DNA from: JBBRCX01 sp038204465
Lineage (GTDB): Bacteria > Planctomycetota > Phycisphaerae > Tepidisphaerales > Tepidisphaeraceae
Length of the DNA stretch: 32,699 nucleotides
NCBI GenBank assembly: GCA_038204465.1
Contig: JBBRCX010000053.1
Location: 1-32,699 of the forward strand
Direction of reading: 5' to 3'
In this document: positions 1-7,778 of the stretch, one piece after another
How positions within the stretch are numbered: the stretch's first letter is position 1
How the letters are laid out: every line of letters starts with the position of its first letter
The notes under the pieces: model-generated
Database searches by the model: none
Told to the model about the DNA's origin: nothing
The model's input: only the letters and a program-made list of their open reading frames with translations
Position numbers and translations under genes: made by a program

Positions 1-132
1 CTGATGAGCGTCTATCGCACCTTGCGCTTGCGCGGCCGCGACCCGACAAAAACGATCGCCGCCGCCTTACGACAACTGCTTCAGACCGGCACGCTGCCGC
101 CCCTACCCGTGGAAACCGTTGCAGACGGGTGA
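1..132 (+). CDS. IS66-family transposase, C-terminal tail (partial)
   Basis: An open frame enters from the left edge and stops with TGA at 130-132, giving about 43 residues. They contain SVYRTLRLRGRDP, then a short helix, then TGTLPPLP and a terminal ADG. I recall this SVYRTLxxRGxDP...TGxLPPLP ending from IS66-type transposases of planctomycetes; no search was run. The catalytic DDE core would lie outside the window, so it cannot be said whether the element is intact. The segment is too short to exclude another DDE transposase family. Confidence 0.55.
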   Translation: MMSVYRTLRLRGRDPTKTIAAALRQLLQTGTLPPLPVETVADG

Positions 133-140
133 AGTGTTAC
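125..140 (+). mobile_element. Candidate right terminal end of the IS66-like element
   Basis: Read inward from the right, this stretch begins GTAACACTTCACCC and overlaps the transposase stop codon. IS66-family ends typically start with GTAA, so this is a plausible right inverted repeat. The left end is outside the window and no target duplication can be tested, so this is positional inference only. Confidence 0.3.
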
Positions 141-155
141 CTTGAACCCTTGCGA

Positions 156-180
156 TTCACGCTGTGCGCTGCGGCGTGAA
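156..180. repeat. Hairpin in the leader of the PEP-CTERM gene
   Basis: TTCACGC (156-162) and GCGTGAA (174-180) are perfect inverted repeats around an 11-nt loop, about 30 bp before the ATG at 210. No T-run follows, so it is not an obvious intrinsic terminator. It could be a leader structure or an operator; nothing in the sequence decides. Confidence 0.35.
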
Positions 181-209
181 ATGGCTAAACCGTACAAGAG
201 GAGAAAAGC

Positions 210-1031
210 ATGAAGACTTTCGGAGTAGCTTTGGCAGCCGGCGCCGCGGCGCTCGCAGGCCAGCAAGCCCTGGCCCAAACTGTCATTTACAACATGCCGC
301 CGGCACCTACAGGAAACGGGTTCACTCAGCAGACCGGTAATTCTGCCTACGCTTATGGCGATGACGTTCACGGCATCGTTCCTCCGGGTTGTGTAAACCC
401 GCAGCTCTACATCGATTTCGGCTTTTTCACCTACGACGCTGCCACGTACACGCCGACCATCGAAGTGGACCTCTATGTCGCTGATCCCAGCGGTCAGCCA
501 CATGGCCTGCCGTTCGCAACGGCGGTCAACGGCAGTGTGACCTTCACCGGCAGCAACTACAACGCCGGCGGCAAGACCCGCAGTACCGAGCAGTCGATGT
601 GCTTCGACTTCACGAGCGTGACCCTGCCACAGGATTTCGTCTTCGCTTACCGCGACATCAACCCGGCTGGCACCCTGAACCCAAACTACGGCTTCTCGGT
701 GTTCATAATTCCAGCGCCGTCGGATCCGACGAAGCCGCTGCAGACGAACCTGCCCCCTGAGTTCTACCAGCTCAATGGCCCCGATGCCGATGCGGCCCCG
801 GCCAGTTCGTTTGGCCCCTACAACATCCAGGCATCCATCTCTTGTGTTCCGGAGCCGACCAGCGCCGGTCTGCTGGCGATCGGTGGTAGCCTGATGGCAC
901 TGCGTCGCCGCAAGGCCTCGCTGCAACTTCGAAAGCTTCCCCTCCTCGAGAAGAGCCGGGCGATGTTTGCGTCGCCCGGATCATTTTTTCAATTGGATTG
1001 GCGCAGGCGGCTAACTAGGCCCAGGATGTAG
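210..1031 (+). CDS. PEP-CTERM domain secreted protein
   Basis: This is a secreted protein with an exosortase-type sorting signal. The ATG at 210 follows an AGAGGAGA ribosome site. Residues 1-22 form a signal peptide ending ALA before QTVIYN. The middle is a beta-rich extracellular domain of no recognised family, with four cysteines up to the sorting region. Near residues 213-235 comes PEPTSAG, a hydrophobic stretch and RRRK, the classic PEP-CTERM tripartite signal; in this family the protein normally ends a few residues later. Here the frame runs on for 38 more residues, and a perfect intrinsic terminator (956-989) lies inside that extension. The simplest reading is that an ancestral stop codon just after RRRK was lost. 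Exosortase (XrtA/EpsH-like) and its partner genes are not in the window, which is usual because substrates are scattered. Confidence 0.85.
   Translation: MKTFGVALAAGAAALAGQQALAQTVIYNMPPAPTGNGFTQQTGNSAYAYGDDVHGIVPPGCVNPQLYIDFGFFTYDAATYTPTIEVDLYVADPSGQPHGLPFATAVNGSVTFTGSNYNAGGKTRSTEQSMCFDFTSVTLPQDFVFAYRDINPAGTLNPNYGFSVFIIPAPSDPTKPLQTNLPPEFYQLNGPDADAAPASSFGPYNIQASISCVPEPTSAGLLAIGGSLMALRRRKASLQLRKLPLLEKSRAMFASPGSFFQLDWRRRLTRPRM
956..989 (+). terminator. Intrinsic terminator inside the PEP-CTERM reading frame
   Basis: CCGGGCGA (956-963), an 8-nt loop and TCGCCCGG (972-979) form a perfect 8-bp stem, followed after four bases by TTTTTT (984-989). It lies about 40 bp before the annotated stop codon, so transcripts would often end before the last codons of the frame. 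Confidence 0.8.
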
Positions 1032-1163
1032 CCAACATCGGTAGCGGGCAAACAGACGAATGGTCAGTGGTATCAGGTTGAGCCGAGCGACAAACACCAT
1101 GTCGATTCCGAAGCCGATCCCCGCGCCCCGCCACAAGATGTCCACCGCAAAGAGATATTATAA

Positions 1164-1490
1164 TTACGCCGTACGCTGTAACTGCCTGCGGTCCGGGACG
1201 AAACTGATCTCAAGCCGCGATTGAAGCGCCTTGGCGATTTTTCTTAGCGTCTCAACCGAATGCCCCTCGTAATCTGCGTCCTCAATTCGACTGATCGCAG
1301 AAGGCTGCGTCCCAATGCGCCCCGCAAGCTCCTTCTGGCTCAGACCGGCGGCGACCCGCAGATCGCGAATCTTGGCGCCGAGCTTCATGTCTTCAATCGT
1401 CTGCTCGAGGCGGGCGATCTCCTTCGGCCGGTTCTTGTAGAAGCGGTTCCACAGGAGCCTTGACGCAACGCTCGTCGTCTTCTTCGCCAT
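1164..1490 (-). CDS. higA: HigA-type antitoxin, XRE-family HTH
   Basis: A DNA-binding antitoxin that should neutralise the toxin encoded just upstream and repress the operon. Near residues 36-90 the Xre/Cro helix-turn-helix is clear: IRDLRVAAGLSQKELAGRIG, then QPSAISRIE, then HSVETLRKIAKAL. The N-terminal 35 residues are basic and helical. The ATG at 1490 is preferred over the GTG directly before it, because the AGGGAG site sits 7-8 bases upstream of the ATG. The toxin stop is 24 bp upstream, so the two are almost certainly co-transcribed, toxin first, as in higBA and unlike most toxin-antitoxin pairs. At about 109 residues it has the usual length for the family. Whether the pair is active is not shown by sequence. 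Confidence 0.85.
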   Translation of the reverse strand: MAKKTTSVASRLLWNRFYKNRPKEIARLEQTIEDMKLGAKIRDLRVAAGLSQKELAGRIGTQPSAISRIEDADYEGHSVETLRKIAKALQSRLEISFVPDRRQLQRTA

Positions 1491-1514
1491 CACATATCTC
1501 CCTACAACGTTTAT

Positions 1515-1886
1515 TCAGTCCTCGTCCAGCACACACGTATGTCCGGTGGGATCACGCAGATACTCGTCGCGGCGATCGGCCGCACGATCAATGTCGATAT
1601 CGTCGACCGCTTTTTCCTTCGTACAGCCGTGTGCGATAACCGCGCCGGGCGGGGCGAAGAAAAACAACAACCGGTAATTGACCCGCCGGTGTTTCACTCG
1701 GAGCTCAAGAATCTTGTCCCGCAGCGGCGCCAAGTGCGGTCTCCGCAACGTGTGCCCGTTCAGTTCCAATGCGCTGACGATCGCCCAGAGTTTGTCCCGA
1801 ACGACCTCGGGCAGCCCGGCGACCCAGTCGACGGCGGGGCAAGAGCCGTCTGCCTCCGCATAGAAGATTACTTCGGTTTGAGGCAC
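1515..1886 (-). CDS. higB: HigB-like toxin, RelE/ParE superfamily (Gp49/DUF891 type)
   Basis: A small toxin of the phage Gp49-like HigB family; characterised relatives are ribosome-dependent mRNA interferases. Family features seen are TEVIFYAEADGSCPAVDWV at the N-terminus, then LPEVVRDKLWAIVSAL, HLAPLRDKILELRVKHRRVNYRLLFFF, and a C-terminal HGCTKE-type strand. The frame stays open to a TTG at 1931, but the GTG at 1884-1886 is a better start: AGGTG lies five bases upstream and relatives begin near this point. With this start the repeat at 1915-1946 falls in the promoter-operator region. The antitoxin follows on the same strand. Confidence 0.82.
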   Translation of the reverse strand: MPQTEVIFYAEADGSCPAVDWVAGLPEVVRDKLWAIVSALELNGHTLRRPHLAPLRDKILELRVKHRRVNYRLLFFFAPPGAVIAHGCTKEKAVDDIDIDRAADRRDEYLRDPTGHTCVLDED

Positions 1887-1914
1887 CCCTTCACCTGAGA
1901 AGAACTTCACAGAT

Positions 1915-1946
1915 TTGTGATGCTTTGTCAATCACAATTTTGTGAT
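1915..1946 (-). promoter_or_regulatory. Operator-like repeat upstream of higBA
   Basis: Three copies of one 7-mer in alternating orientation: TTGTGAT (1915-1921), ATCACAA (1931-1937) and TTGTGAT (1940-1946). The last two form a perfect palindrome with a 2-bp spacer. Location just before the toxin gene, and the habit of HigA proteins to bind such palindromes and autorepress, suggest a HigA operator. A TTGACA at 1926-1931 (minus strand) might be a -35 box, but I could not find a convincing -10. Confidence 0.6.
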
Positions 1947-2412
1947 ACCACACAGAGCCGCATCCATTGGCCCACCCCGATGCTTCCCTCCTGCCTAAAC
2001 CCCAAACTCGGGAAATTCACGTAGCTCTGGCGCAGCTTCTCGCGGGAACACAAACCTCCTTTTCGTGAGCCGTTGACCGGCAGACCGCGTCGGATCTGTG
2101 CAGCGCCGCAATGACACGATCCGGCCGCACTGGTATCCTCACCCCTCGACAATGCCGGCACGTCGACGAACCAAGGACGAAAAGAGACGCCGGACAAAGC
2201 CGCCACTGCCTCCGCTTGGGAACACTGCCGGAAGCGGCTGGTGGAAAGTTGAAAGTTTTGTAGATGCCCAGCTTCTGCGGTGGTAGAGTGCCGGAAACAC
2301 TGACGTTTTCGAATGAAATGAGCGAACCCCGGGGCGTTATGACACGCTGGGGTTCGCAGGTTCGAGCCCTGTATCGCCCATTCAGATCTCGGCCGGTTCA
2401 CGGGGCTTTCGC
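1947..2412. other. Gene-free interval with a tRNA-like 3' fragment
   Basis: About 466 bp between higBA and the transglutaminase-like gene. Long open frames cross it on both strands, but none shows a family motif or a good start. The one recognisable item is the T-arm and acceptor fragment at 2356-2380. An 8-bp inverted repeat CGAACCCC...GGGGTTCG lies just before it, near 2324-2356, with a nested GCGT/ACGC stem. Confidence 0.5.
2356..2380 (+). pseudogene. tRNA-like 3' end (T-arm plus acceptor strand)
   Basis: GCAGG-TTCGAGC-CCTGT reads as a 5-bp T-stem with a standard 7-nt T-loop, followed by a 7-nt acceptor strand ATCGCCC and an A discriminator. No matching 5' acceptor strand, D-arm or anticodon arm could be found upstream, so it is not a complete tRNA. 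Such 3' tRNA fragments often mark the junction of an integrated element; here the neighbours are a toxin-antitoxin pair and an IS remnant. Chance resemblance is possible. Confidence 0.35.
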
Positions 2413-4404
2413 ATGATGAAGTATTTGCTGCTCGCCGCGACCTGGGTCGCGTTGTTTTCCGCTTCGCTGTTCGCGGCGCCGACGGCGCAACGCGCTGCGC
2501 CTGCCACGCGCCCTGCCGGCGATGCACGCGCGAAGCCGGATGAGCAGAGGCCCACCGCCCGCGCCGCCTCCGCGGCCTTCTCCAAAGCGATTGAAGCTCA
2601 GCTCGACGCCGCTCTGGGCAACCTCGAAGAAGACGGCGACTTCGCGCGGACGGGCGAGTCGATGCAAGCCGCCTTCGATCAGGTCATCCGCTTTGCCGCC
2701 GATGACGCGGGGGATCTCTTCTCCAGTGCCGCGCTGGGCGTGCGTCTGGTTCGCCAGCTTTCCGATGTTCCGCAGAAAGATCGACGCGATCTGCTGCGCT
2801 TGCTCCGAAGGAGTCCCAGGCTCGCGCAGACGCTTTGCTTCCTGATGGACGAAGCCAGGGAAAGAGGAGCCGGCAAGTCCGGTTCCAGTGCTGCGGCCGG
2901 GACGGGCGACCGTCCGGCGGGCGTCTTCGCGATGCTGGCGAAGGTGCGCGCGGCGCATGACGACAAGATGCTCGAGGATTTCGCCGAGCTCACCGCCGCT
3001 GTTTGCGTCGTGCATGACCGGCCGCTGCACCGGCAGATCAATGAAAACAAAACGGATGCCCCCGATCCAATCGCGATCTTCGACTACTTCTCGGGCAACG
3101 AAAAACAGATGTTCTTCGGCATCAAGAACGTTCCCGCCGAGCTGCTCGTCTACGTGGTGGACACGACCGCGTCGATCAACGAGATGCGCTGGGCGCTTCA
3201 GAAATATAAAGGAGACCCCTCGATTGGCCGGCACTTCTTCGATGTACCGTATGACTACAGTCACTTCCTCCAGGGCACCCCCAAGAAGGTGACGTCGCTC
3301 GGCTACAACCTTCCGAACATTCTCAAACTTGGCGGGGTGTGCGCCGACCAGGCCTACTTCGCCGAATCCATCGGCAAAGCGATCGGTGTTCCCACCGCCT
3401 CCTGCATCGGACGCTCCGGCACAGTCGGGCACGCGTGGGTCGGCTTCGTTCAGGTGATGAACCGCCGCGCCCGCTGGAACTTCGAATCGGGGCGCTACAG
3501 CGAGTACCTTGGCGTCCGCGGCGACGTGATTGACCCCCAGACCGGCCGCTCGCTGCCCGACAGCCAGGTTTCATTGCTCAGTGATCTGGTGACGTCGTCC
3601 GCTGCCGACCGTCACGCTGCCGCCGCCTTCACCGACGCCGCGCATCGCTTGATGGAGCTGCGCGGCAAGGAAGAAAAGTTTGCCCCCAATCCTCCCGACG
3701 GCATGACCCAGGAGATGCTCGACTTCCTGCGCAGTGCGCCGCGCAGCGCCACCCTCGAATCCGAGCTCGCGCTGCTCGAGCTGGGCATCCGCCGCTGCCC
3801 GGCCTACGCGCTCGGCTGGCTTGCCGTCCGCGACCGCGCACAGGCCGGCGACCTCGCAATCGAACAGAAGCAGCGCTGGTCGGCGGCGCTCTTAAAACTC
3901 TGCGGCGAAAAGTACCCCGACTTCGTTCTCGAAGTGCTCACGCCAATGGTGCAGACGGTTGAGCAGCCGGCCGCCGCCCACGAGATCTGGGAGGCGGCGA
4001 TGAAGCTGTTCAAGGACCGGCCCGACCTGTCCGCCGCGGTGCGCATGCAGCAGGCGTCGGTGTGGGAGAAGGCAAACCTGCCGATGAAAGCGGGCCTTTG
4101 CTACCAGGACATCCTCAAGCGCTACCCCGACGCCGGGCCCTTTGTGATCGACGCATTGGAAAAAGCCGAATCAATTCTCCGCGCCGCGAACCGCGACCGC
4201 GGCGTCCTCGAACTCTACAAGCAAACCTGGTCGTCCATCTCGCGCCCACCCAGGATGGCCAGCCCCTTCCTCGCGCAAAGCAACTGGATCCGCGTCGGTC
4301 AGATGTATGCCGACCGCCTTCAGGAGGCCGGCGACACAAACGAGCTCAGAAGAGTCCAGACCGAGCTAAGAAACGCCCTCGGCGCCAACGCGGCCGCAAG
4401 GTGA
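2413..4404 (+). CDS. Secreted transglutaminase-like protein with helical C-terminus
   Basis: A 663-residue exported protein. Residues 1-21 look like a signal peptide (MMKYLLLAATWVALFSASLF then AAP), followed by an Ala/Pro-rich linker. The central region has the Cys-His-Asp order of transglutaminase-like peptidases: Cys310 in GGVCADQAYF, His340 in GTVGHAWVGF and Asp374 in VIDPQTG (Asp369 is an alternative). The last 250 residues are helical and TPR-like (for example WEAAMKLFKDRPD, AGLCYQDILKRYPDAG), suggesting a protein-binding scaffold. Members of this superfamily act as peptidases or cross-linkers; substrate and reaction here are unknown. The start is ATG 2413 or the adjacent ATG 2416; neither has a strong ribosome site. 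No operon partner is evident. Confidence 0.75.
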   Translation: MMKYLLLAATWVALFSASLFAAPTAQRAAPATRPAGDARAKPDEQRPTARAASAAFSKAIEAQLDAALGNLEEDGDFARTGESMQAAFDQVIRFAADDAGDLFSSAALGVRLVRQLSDVPQKDRRDLLRLLRRSPRLAQTLCFLMDEARERGAGKSGSSAAAGTGDRPAGVFAMLAKVRAAHDDKMLEDFAELTAAVCVVHDRPLHRQINENKTDAPDPIAIFDYFSGNEKQMFFGIKNVPAELLVYVVDTTASINEMRWALQKYKGDPSIGRHFFDVPYDYSHFLQGTPKKVTSLGYNLPNILKLGGVCADQAYFAESIGKAIGVPTASCIGRSGTVGHAWVGFVQVMNRRARWNFESGRYSEYLGVRGDVIDPQTGRSLPDSQVSLLSDLVTSSAADRHAAAAFTDAAHRLMELRGKEEKFAPNPPDGMTQEMLDFLRSAPRSATLESELALLELGIRRCPAYALGWLAVRDRAQAGDLAIEQKQRWSAALLKLCGEKYPDFVLEVLTPMVQTVEQPAAAHEIWEAAMKLFKDRPDLSAAVRMQQASVWEKANLPMKAGLCYQDILKRYPDAGPFVIDALEKAESILRAANRDRGVLELYKQTWSSISRPPRMASPFLAQSNWIRVGQMYADRLQEAGDTNELRRVQTELRNALGANAAAR

Positions 4405-4539
4405 CGTCGCACGCGATGGACACGATCTGCCGCTCGTGCCGATGACGCTGCGCTGGAGCACGCTGAACCACTTTGAGCGCTCCCAATCCAAAACCACGCC
4501 CACAATCCTGTGAATCAGAAGGCTCCACCGAATCCAAAC

Positions 4540-5406
4540 TCACGATGCTCTTTGAACATTGCGGCCGGCCGGAGACAAAACACCCCCGTTTTCCTCGTCT
4601 TCGCCATGATGCCGCAGGTAAGGGGTCGGGTCGAAACCCGGGTACCGTTGCACCATCGCGTCCAGAAATGGACGTGACCACAGCCGATCGCCCGGCGGCG
4701 GAAAGCCGATCATCTCCCGCTGGCGGGGTGTCGCCTCCACGATAAAACGGTTCATCGCGTCGCTGCTCGGATTCGGTGGCTGCCGCGAGCCGTCCCAAAG
4801 CTGGTCCTTCCGAGTCATGGTGATGAAAATGGCCGGGCGATGTCCGGAAGCCGCCGTGAACTGCGAGGCGGAGTGGCGGGTGTATAAAGAGTAGATGCAG
4901 AGCGAACCCGCAGGCACGATCATCGGCACTGCGTCGGTGTCAGCTCGTCCGTGCGGGACCATCCTGATGGGAGCCATGCCTTCCCTTACATCCTCCAGGC
5001 AAATAAAAAAAATCGGGTGTTCCCACGCCCGCTCCGGCAACAGCGGACTGACCGTGTTGTTGTCCTGGTCAATATGGAAGCCCTCCGGCGCCGGCACGCC
5101 CGGATAACGCATGGAGACGCAGGAGTAGGAGAGCCACACCTCGCGCGTCCCGGTAAGCCGCTCGGCCGCATCAATCAGGTCCGGATGCGTTGCGACGTAG
5201 TTCAGCCCACGATCGTCCCAGGGGAACTGTCCGACTTTCGGCGTATCGTTCGTTTTGCCCAGTTCGAGCCAGCGCTCGTGCGGCGGCGCGAACCACCGGT
5301 AGAACCCCTCGAGTGCGGCCCGGCGCTCCGGTTCGGCGAGGAAATTGGGGATGATGACGAATCCCTGCCGCCGGCAGCTTTCCAGATCCCGATCGCTGAT
5401 GCGCAT
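4540..5406 (-). CDS. Phytanoyl-CoA dioxygenase (PhyH) family oxygenase
   Basis: A predicted Fe(II)/2-oxoglutarate-dependent oxygenase of 288 residues. With the ATG at 5406 (AAGGG about 7 bases upstream) the metal ligands are His111 and Asp113 in EGFHIDQDNNT and His178 in YTRHSASQ, with Arg190 in GHRPAIF placed to bind 2-oxoglutarate. The N-terminus, LESCRRQGFVIIPNFL, is typical of PhyH proteins, and the length is normal. The family hydroxylates many small molecules, and the substrate cannot be told from sequence. The upstream neighbour on the same strand (5559-6467) ends 152 bp before this start and may be co-transcribed. The frame extends to 5439, but the 11 extra residues look non-native. 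Confidence 0.85.
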   Translation of the reverse strand: MRISDRDLESCRRQGFVIIPNFLAEPERRAALEGFYRWFAPPHERWLELGKTNDTPKVGQFPWDDRGLNYVATHPDLIDAAERLTGTREVWLSYSCVSMRYPGVPAPEGFHIDQDNNTVSPLLPERAWEHPIFFICLEDVREGMAPIRMVPHGRADTDAVPMIVPAGSLCIYSLYTRHSASQFTAASGHRPAIFITMTRKDQLWDGSRQPPNPSSDAMNRFIVEATPRQREMIGFPPPGDRLWSRPFLDAMVQRYPGFDPTPYLRHHGEDEENGGVLSPAGRNVQRAS

Positions 5407-5558
5407 GGATAGGCCCTTGGTGTGCGTGCATCCTTCCACTCTCGTCCAGCGACGAGTATGGATTGAAGCTCTTGACCCGAACCGTACCTTCGTCGCTTAT
5501 TGTCAACGGCGGATGGCGGCTCCGCAACACCCGAGAATTGTGGCGGCCAGTCGCGCAG

Positions 5559-6467
5559 CTACTTTCGTTGGCGGCCGGCTGCCCTCTCATCTGCTGCCCC
5601 CGCCCGCTTCCCGAGCAACTCCTCGTACCAATCGATTGCTTCGCCGGGTGAGTTCAAGTGCGCGTACACTAGCCACGCGCGGAAGCTCACCGTTTCGCCC
5701 GCGACAACGTCACGACCAACAAGGCAGAAGTCGTGCGCGTGATAGGCGGTGTTGGCTGAGAGAACGCAACAGCCTTCGGGCTCGATGATATTGATCACAC
5801 TCCAGCCATCGCGGGCGGGCGACACGATGATCGGGTAGTCATAGAACACGGGATCCAGCGGCAGGTCCATCCGCGCGCGCTCCTCCTCTGATCGGCCCGA
5901 CTGAAAGACCGGGGGAACCATGGCGCCGACCGCGGCATCCCGTGCCCAGAGACGGTGCTCTCGGTCCGACAGGTGCGGTTGAAGCCAGCGGCCGGCCAGG
6001 TGCAAATACGGTTCGGTTGGCTCGATAAAGTAATTGCTCACCAGGGCTTCAAAGTGCTTGAAGTCTTGTTCGAAAGAAAACTCGTACCACGCTTCGATGA
6101 CACAGTCGGGTAGCGCCTGGAAACTGATCGTGGTGCATATGCGCCAAGGTTCCAAAGGCTCGATCGTGACCCGCAGAACGCGTTGATCGAGCAGTTCTGT
6201 CCGGACTGGGGCCTTATAGCGCGGCACATAGATGCCACCGGAGCAGGAGCTTGACAGATAGTGCTCGAGGTTCATGCACATCGGACGGGTAACCGGAGCA
6301 GCGTCGCTGCCGCGCGTTAGTTCCACGCCATGCTCGTGACCGCCGACAATGGACGCAGTGATCTCGCCCCAATTCACCCGCAGGCCCGGCGTGATCTCCG
6401 GATCCTGCCTGAGCGGAGGCTGGTGCGCGGGAGTCTCGGTTCTCATGTTGGAAGAGTTTGAACTCAT
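5559..6467 (-). CDS. Unrecognised 302-residue protein beside the PhyH oxygenase
   Basis: I do not recognise this family. It has no signal peptide and no membrane segment. The sequence alternates hydrophobic and polar residues as in a beta-sandwich, is rich in Trp and Tyr, and contains two YPIIVSP/SVINIIEPEG-like strands and a C-terminal Lys/Arg-rich tail. The middle (ALPDCVIEAWYEFSFEQ, then NYFIEPTEPYLHLAGRW) resembles carbohydrate-related beta-sandwich proteins in style only. It lies upstream of the PhyH gene on the same strand, suggesting a shared pathway, but 152 bp separates them. The start at 6467 lacks a clear ribosome site; an ATG seven codons later (6446) is an alternative. Confidence 0.65.
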   Translation of the reverse strand: MSSNSSNMRTETPAHQPPLRQDPEITPGLRVNWGEITASIVGGHEHGVELTRGSDAAPVTRPMCMNLEHYLSSSCSGGIYVPRYKAPVRTELLDQRVLRVTIEPLEPWRICTTISFQALPDCVIEAWYEFSFEQDFKHFEALVSNYFIEPTEPYLHLAGRWLQPHLSDREHRLWARDAAVGAMVPPVFQSGRSEEERARMDLPLDPVFYDYPIIVSPARDGWSVINIIEPEGCCVLSANTAYHAHDFCLVGRDVVAGETVSFRAWLVYAHLNSPGEAIDWYEELLGKRAGAADERAAGRQRK

Positions 6468-6597
6468 CTGTCCGATTCTGTGGATGCGACCCGCCTGACA
6501 TTTTCATCAGCTTCCGAAACATTTCCACCCTGCGTTGTTTAAAGTACGGGCGAAAAGTTCAACCGGTGTCCTCTCGCCCCGACTCCCGCTCACTGGC

Positions 6598-6625
6598 TTG
6601 CGATTATGTCCGATTTGGATCGCAA
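6598..6625. promoter_or_regulatory. Inverted repeat in a divergent promoter region
   Basis: TTGCGAT (6598-6604) and ATCGCAA (6619-6625) are perfect 7-bp inverted repeats 14 bp apart. They sit between the divergent genes starting at 6467 (minus) and 6708 (plus). The position suits an operator, but no regulator gene adjoins it. Confidence 0.3.
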
Positions 6626-6707
6626 CCGCTGACATTCCTCCGCGCTGCTTGCAATCCAAGTCCTGTGACGATGAACTGCTGCCTTTTGCAATTCTCAAAG
6701 GGGTGAA

Positions 6708-7523
6708 ATGACCGCGTCCGCAGAGATCCCTGGCGCCGACCGACTGACCCGCGATGTGATCTGCGCTGTTTGCGGCTACAACCTTCGCAGCCTCTCGCCG
6801 CACGCAACTTGCCCCGAGTGCGCCACCCCCGTGCGGCATTCCCTGGCGGTTGAAACCCTCCCGTTGCCCGACGCGCGCTGGCTGAAACTTGTCATTGCCG
6901 GGACGCTGCTCACGCTCACCCTCACGCCGTTCAACCTGCTGTGGTTTCTGCAGCGATTTCCTGCAACGTATGAATGGCAGCGCCGCTGGGTCGATGTCGT
7001 CCTCTCCCCCACGTCGTTCAACCTGCAATTCACCGCCTGGCTGGCGGGCGCTTTCCTGATCACTGCCGCGCCGTCGTTTGATCAGACGCAAACAACCTGG
7101 TTCCTTCGATGGGCTGTTCGCATTCTCGTTGCTTTCGAATATTTGACCTATGTCGTCCCGCGCGTATTGCCTGTCGGTGTAATTCAATTGCCCGCGGAAT
7201 ACTTGCGCGTCGCTATCCGCATCAGCCAGAACTGCGATAAGAGCGCAACCATCCTCTACCTTTTACTCTTTCGTCGCTATGCCGTACGCGCGGGGCGGCC
7301 GTTTCTCGCCGCAATAACCTCGGTAGATGTCCTTGTGTGGATTCCGGTATGGATCGCGCTGCTGGGTACAACCCTTCAACGTTTCCCACTGCTGGCGGCC
7401 CTTCAACCCAAATACTACCGCCTGATCCTGCTGGGCATCGATACCGCCGTAAATCTCCTTTACCTGCACCTCTGGGTCCATGCGCTCCGGCAGATGAGAT
7501 ACCGCCGAGCGCGTCTCGGCTAA
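6708..7523 (+). CDS. Membrane protein with N-terminal zinc ribbon
   Basis: A 271-residue protein beginning with a short Cys4 ribbon: CAVCGYNLRSL, then ATCPEC (residues about 20-38). The rest is a polytopic membrane domain with about five hydrophobic segments (around residues 60-85, 105-122, 140-158, 205-225 and 240-260). The ribbon form CxxCGYxLR...CPEC is widespread in planctomycete proteins of unknown role and presumably binds zinc on the cytoplasmic face. The ATG at 6708 has a strong AAAGGGG site just upstream. A hairpin terminator follows at 7547. It shares only the ribbon with the protein at 22024. Function unknown. Confidence 0.75.
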   Translation: MTASAEIPGADRLTRDVICAVCGYNLRSLSPHATCPECATPVRHSLAVETLPLPDARWLKLVIAGTLLTLTLTPFNLLWFLQRFPATYEWQRRWVDVVLSPTSFNLQFTAWLAGAFLITAAPSFDQTQTTWFLRWAVRILVAFEYLTYVVPRVLPVGVIQLPAEYLRVAIRISQNCDKSATILYLLLFRRYAVRAGRPFLAAITSVDVLVWIPVWIALLGTTLQRFPLLAALQPKYYRLILLGIDTAVNLLYLHLWVHALRQMRYRRARLG

Positions 7524-7546
7524 CTGCTCGATCTATTCTGGAGCGA

Positions 7547-7566
7547 AAAACGGAATCTTCCGTTTT
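7547..7566 (+). terminator. Intrinsic terminator after the zinc-ribbon gene
   Basis: AAAACGGA (7547-7554), a 4-nt loop and TCCGTTTT (7559-7566) form an 8-bp stem whose 3' arm ends in a T-tract. It begins 23 bp after the stop codon. The A-tract on the 5' side means it could work in both directions. Confidence 0.6.
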
Positions 7567-7778
7567 CTCCCCTCCACTGCCCGATCCAAATCCCTTGAGC
7601 CATCCTACTGCGTCGAAAAACCAGCCGCCGCGCGTCATTGTTGAATGGATCGCGCGCGGCCGTCCCGAAGCTTCTGCGTAGCAGCGGCGCCGCCACTTAC
7701 GGCCTTTTTCGTTGCCAGGCGGGATGCTTTACCGCCCCCCGTGGTCGGTTATCGTGCGCCCGAACGGAGGACCTGCGG

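Noticed and set aside
1020..1163. Minus-strand stretch reading FAVDILWRGAGIGFG as a membrane-protein remnant
   Set aside because: Stops bound it on both sides, it has no start and is only about 47 codons; not enough to call a gene.
1928..2527. Long minus-strand frame of 199 codons
   Set aside because: It reads through the tRNA-like fragment (WAIQGSNLR is a familiar translated tRNA end) and has no start site or family motif.
2398..3432. 344-codon minus-strand frame opposite the transglutaminase-like gene
   Set aside because: It is antisense to a gene with a visible Cys-His-Asp order and signal peptide; it is a GC-rich shadow.
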